From an uncultured Ignavibacteriales bacterium (lineage in GTDB: Bacteria; Bacteroidota; Ignavibacteria; Ignavibacteriales; Ignavibacteriaceae), in the NCBI GenBank assembly GCA_903915485.1, contig CAIWTC010000043.1, positions 1-8,714 of the forward strand: DNA of 8,714 nucleotides. The letters are read 5' to 3'. The position numbers were made by a program, and so were the translations under genes. The notes under the pieces are model-generated. The model saw only the letters and a list, made by a program, of their open reading frames with translations, was not told the origin of the DNA and made no database searches. This document shows positions 7,028 through 8,714 of this stretch, piece by piece (the stretch's first letter is position 1; each line of letters starts with the position of its first letter).

Positions 7028-7342
7028 TTATACACTTCTTGCTCTAAGTCCGACTATACCAATTATTATCAGAAGAATAAACAGCAACCTTAAAGGGTCT
7101 CTTGACTCATTAAATAGAACTATTCCAAGAATTGCCGTCCCGATAGCTCCGATTCCTGTCCAAACACCATAGGCTGTACCAAGAGGAAGCTGCTTAAGGC
7201 TTAAAGCCAGTAGGCCCATACTGATAATCATCCCGGCTATTGAAAGAACACTCCACAAAGTGGAGGTGAATCCATTCGAAAGTTTTAAGGAAACAGCCCA
7301 AAATACTTCAAATAGTCCGGCTATTATCAGAACAGTCCACAT
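7028..7342 (-). CDS. gdx: Small multidrug resistance family transporter, Gdx/SugE guanidinium exporter subtype
   Basis: Gdx (formerly SugE) proteins are dual-topology inner-membrane dimers that export guanidinium in exchange for protons. The 104 residues form four predicted helices (about 2-20, 30-49, 56-77, 85-101), the normal size. The essential helix 1 glutamate is Glu12. The binding-site residues described for the characterised Gdx-Clo transporter have counterparts here shifted by one: Trp15, Ser41, Tyr58 and Trp61. The block LPLGTAYGVWTGIGAIGT (52-69) is the Gdx-type signature and distinguishes it from EmrE/Qac drug exporters. It is the first gene of a leftward run with htpX, although the 96-base gap allows separate transcription. 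Its upstream region is short and AT-rich and shows no guanidine riboswitch. There is no clear Shine-Dalgarno site before the ATG, only AGAAA. Substrate is inferred from subtype motifs, not proven. Confidence 0.93.
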   Translation of the reverse strand: MWTVLIIAGLFEVFWAVSLKLSNGFTSTLWSVLSIAGMIISMGLLALSLKQLPLGTAYGVWTGIGAIGTAILGIVLFNESRDPLRLLFILLIIIGIVGLRARSV

Positions 7343-7365
7343 ATATTTCTAAAACTCATTGATTA

Positions 7366-7395
7366 ATTATCTAAAAGTATATTAAATTATGACAA
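7366..7395 (-). promoter_or_regulatory. Candidate sigma-70-type promoter of gdx
   Basis: On the minus strand TTGTCA (7395-7390) and GATAAT (7371-7366) each match five of six bases of the -35 and -10 consensus, with an 18-base spacer. Transcription would start near 7359, leaving a leader of about 16 bases. The surroundings are extremely AT-rich, so a chance match is possible. A second weak candidate, TATATTTT (a 7/8 fit to TAnnTTTG), overlaps 7396-7405. Confidence 0.35.
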
Positions 7396-7457
7396 CAAAA
7401 TATAAATTATTATTTAAAGTTTTATCACTTTATTAGAGTAGATTAGGAAATAATGTA

Positions 7458-7487
7458 ATGTTTTTCAGAGGTGGTTATGACATTTAA
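7458..7487 (+). other. Nine-codon mini-ORF overlapping the clpB start
   Basis: ATG 7458 opens MFFRGGYDI and ends at TAA 7485-7487, overlapping the first codons of clpB in another frame. AGGA at 7445-7448 lies nine bases before it, a good distance. It directly abuts a start-stop pair, ATGTAA at 7453-7458, sharing its last A. Whether either is translated is unknown; such elements can couple or damp translation of the downstream gene, or be accidental. Confidence 0.25.
7468..7473 (+). promoter_or_regulatory. Ribosome binding site of clpB
   Basis: GAGGTG at 7468-7473 is a strong match to the anti-Shine-Dalgarno complement and lies correctly before ATG 7477 (five bases after GAGG). It selects this ATG, which also gives the normal ClpB N-terminus, over the upstream out-of-frame ATGs at 7453 and 7458. 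Confidence 0.7.
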
Positions 7488-8714
7488 TTTCAGCAAATTC
7501 ACAGTCAAAGCACAAGAGACAATCCAGAACTCTCTTGACATTGCGCAAAACTTTAACAATCAGATTTTAGAACCGGAACATCTGCTTGCATCCTTAGTTG
7601 AAGAGAAGGCAGGCCTTACAGAAACTCTATTTCAAAAAGCAGGAGCAAACCTCAACAAAATCCGTATAGAAATTGTCGCTCTTCTTGAGAGACTTCCAAA
7701 AGTTACGGGTGCCGCATTTTCAAATCTTCAAATGTCTAATGCATCAACTCAATTACTAAACGATGCAGTCAGCGAAGCACAAAAGATAAAAGACGAATAT
7801 GTATCCACCGAACATTTAATTATCGCACTTGTGAATAATCCCGGAAATGCCGGTCAACTTCTGAAAGATAACGGTATCAGTTATTCAACTCTTTTAAAAG
7901 CACTTAAAGAAGTGCGTGGTTCTCAGCGTGTTACGAGTCAGAATGCAGAAGAAACATATCAGTCATTAAAAAAATTCGGCAGGAATCTGAATGATTTAGC
8001 CAGAGCAGGAAAACTCGACCCGGTAATAGGCAGAGATGAAGAAATCCGCAGGGTGCTTCAAGTACTCTCAAGAAGGACAAAGAATAACCCTGTATTGATT
8101 GGCGAGCCCGGAGTTGGGAAAACAGCAATTGCCGAAGGAATTGCACATCGTATAATTTCCGGAGATGTACCCGAATCACTAAAAACAAAACAAATTATTT
8201 CACTTGATTTAGGAACTCTAATTGCGGGCACACAGTTTCGCGGACAGTTTGAAGAGAGAATCAAAGCAGTTATCAAAGAAGTTATTGAATCGAATGGAGA
8301 AATAATCTTATTTATTGATGAACTTCATACTTTAGTTGGAGCAGGTTCAGCGGAAGGAGCAATGGATGCTGCAAATATTTTGAAACCCGCGCTTGCCAGA
8401 GGCGAACTACACTGTATCGGGGCTACAACGCTAAACGAATATCATAAGTACATTGAGAAAGATGCCGCATTAGAAAGAAGATTTCAACAAGTATTTATTG
8501 ATGAGCCTAACGAAGAAGATTCCATTTCAATTCTGCGTGGATTAAAAGAGAAATACGAAATCCATCATGGAGTCCGAATAACAGATGGTGCAATTGTCGC
8601 AGCAGTGCAGCTTTCTAGACGATATATTTCCGACAGGTTTTTACCCGATAAGGCGATAGACTTAATAGATGAGGCTGCCTCTAAATTAAGAATTGAAATT
8701 GATTCACTTCCTGA
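7477..8714 (+). CDS. clpB: Disaggregase ClpB (Hsp100 AAA+ chaperone), N-terminal 412 codons, cut by the window edge
   Basis: ClpB is a cytosolic hexameric ATPase that, with DnaK, threads and refolds aggregated proteins. The frame is open from ATG 7477 to the right edge, covering about half of a usual protein of roughly 860 residues. The N-domain has the two Clp repeats (about 6-75 and 85-145; note EPEHLLASLV at 33-42 and STEHLIIALV at 110-119). The first AAA+ domain is complete in motifs: Walker A GEPGVGKT (209-216), Walker B ILFIDE (277-282, Glu282), sensor GATT (315-318) and arginine fingers Arg334/Arg335 in LERRF. KLRIEIDSLP (403-412) is the ClpB-type entry to the coiled-coil middle domain, excluding ClpA and ClpC. 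The pore loop reads TQFRG (252-256), with Phe where most ClpB have Tyr. It is divergent from gdx. No clear CIRCE or sigma-32 site was found upstream. The second AAA+ domain lies beyond the window. Confidence 0.96.
   Translation, partial: MTFNFSKFTVKAQETIQNSLDIAQNFNNQILEPEHLLASLVEEKAGLTETLFQKAGANLNKIRIEIVALLERLPKVTGAAFSNLQMSNASTQLLNDAVSEAQKIKDEYVSTEHLIIALVNNPGNAGQLLKDNGISYSTLLKALKEVRGSQRVTSQNAEETYQSLKKFGRNLNDLARAGKLDPVIGRDEEIRRVLQVLSRRTKNNPVLIGEPGVGKTAIAEGIAHRIISGDVPESLKTKQIISLDLGTLIAGTQFRGQFEERIKAVIKEVIESNGEIILFIDELHTLVGAGSAEGAMDAANILKPALARGELHCIGATTLNEYHKYIEKDAALERRFQQVFIDEPNEEDSISILRGLKEKYEIHHGVRITDGAIVAAVQLSRRYISDRFLPDKAIDLIDEAASKLRIEIDSLP

Noticed and set aside
7422..7446. CIRCE-like element upstream of clpB (TTATCACTT then GAGTAGATTA)
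   Set aside because: The left half matches seven of nine bases of the HrcA operator TTAGCACTC, but the right half matches poorly and the spacer is five rather than nine bases. Real CIRCE sites are highly conserved, so this is more likely chance.
7343..7476. Guanidine riboswitch or other structured RNA before gdx
   Set aside because: The interval is nearly all A/T with no conserved ykkC-type blocks or stable stems.
7931..8276. Two overlapping minus-strand frames (7931-8188 and 8058-8276)
   Set aside because: Both are antisense to the first AAA+ domain of clpB, whose motifs are intact on the plus strand.
1..8714. Mobile elements, CRISPR arrays, tRNA/rRNA genes, toxin-antitoxin or defence modules
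   Set aside because: No transposase, integrase, direct-repeat array or structural RNA signature was seen; almost all sequence is occupied by recognised single-copy-type genes.

Overview
The window (roughly 40% G+C by eye) looks like an ordinary chromosomal stretch from a Gram-negative bacterium of the Bacteroidota / Ignavibacteriota / Chlorobi (FCB) group. The clues are the LepA G2 stretch GITIKSHAIQM, the long form of LptF, promoter-like TAnnTTTG elements, and an LPS export gene pair, which implies an outer membrane. The clade assignment is inference from sequence style; no phylogeny was possible.

Layout: (1) Bases 1-49 hold the first 16 codons of a minus-strand gene running off the left edge, directly downstream of lepA; by position it could be lepB, but it is too short to prove. 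(2) 79-1872, minus: lepA (elongation factor 4), starting with TTG. (3) 1873-1999: divergent promoter region. (4) 2000-5426, plus: a tight three-gene unit lptF-lptG-fcl. It encodes the two membrane subunits of the LPS transporter LptB2FG, followed by GDP-L-fucose synthase, which makes an activated sugar used in O-antigen or surface glycans. (5) 5462-5480: a near-perfect hairpin between convergent genes, a likely shared terminator. (6) 5484-7342, minus, transcribed right to left: gdx/sugE-type guanidinium exporter, htpX membrane metalloprotease, and an unrecognised 190-residue protein with a signal peptide and a C-terminal membrane anchor. (7) 7343-7476: very AT-rich divergent region. (8) 7477 to the right edge, plus: the first 412 codons of clpB, cut at the start of the middle domain.

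Functionally the left half joins translation (LepA) to envelope biogenesis (LPS export and fucose activation). The right half groups protein quality control (HtpX in the inner membrane, ClpB in the cytosol) with a small exporter. No mobile element, CRISPR array, RNA gene, phage gene, toxin-antitoxin pair or defence system is visible, and no intergenic gap exceeds about 135 bases. I did not find an undescribed multi-gene system. The least explained item is the secreted or anchored protein behind htpX; other second-look items are the enlarged periplasmic part of LptF and the start-stop/mini-ORF chain leading into clpB.
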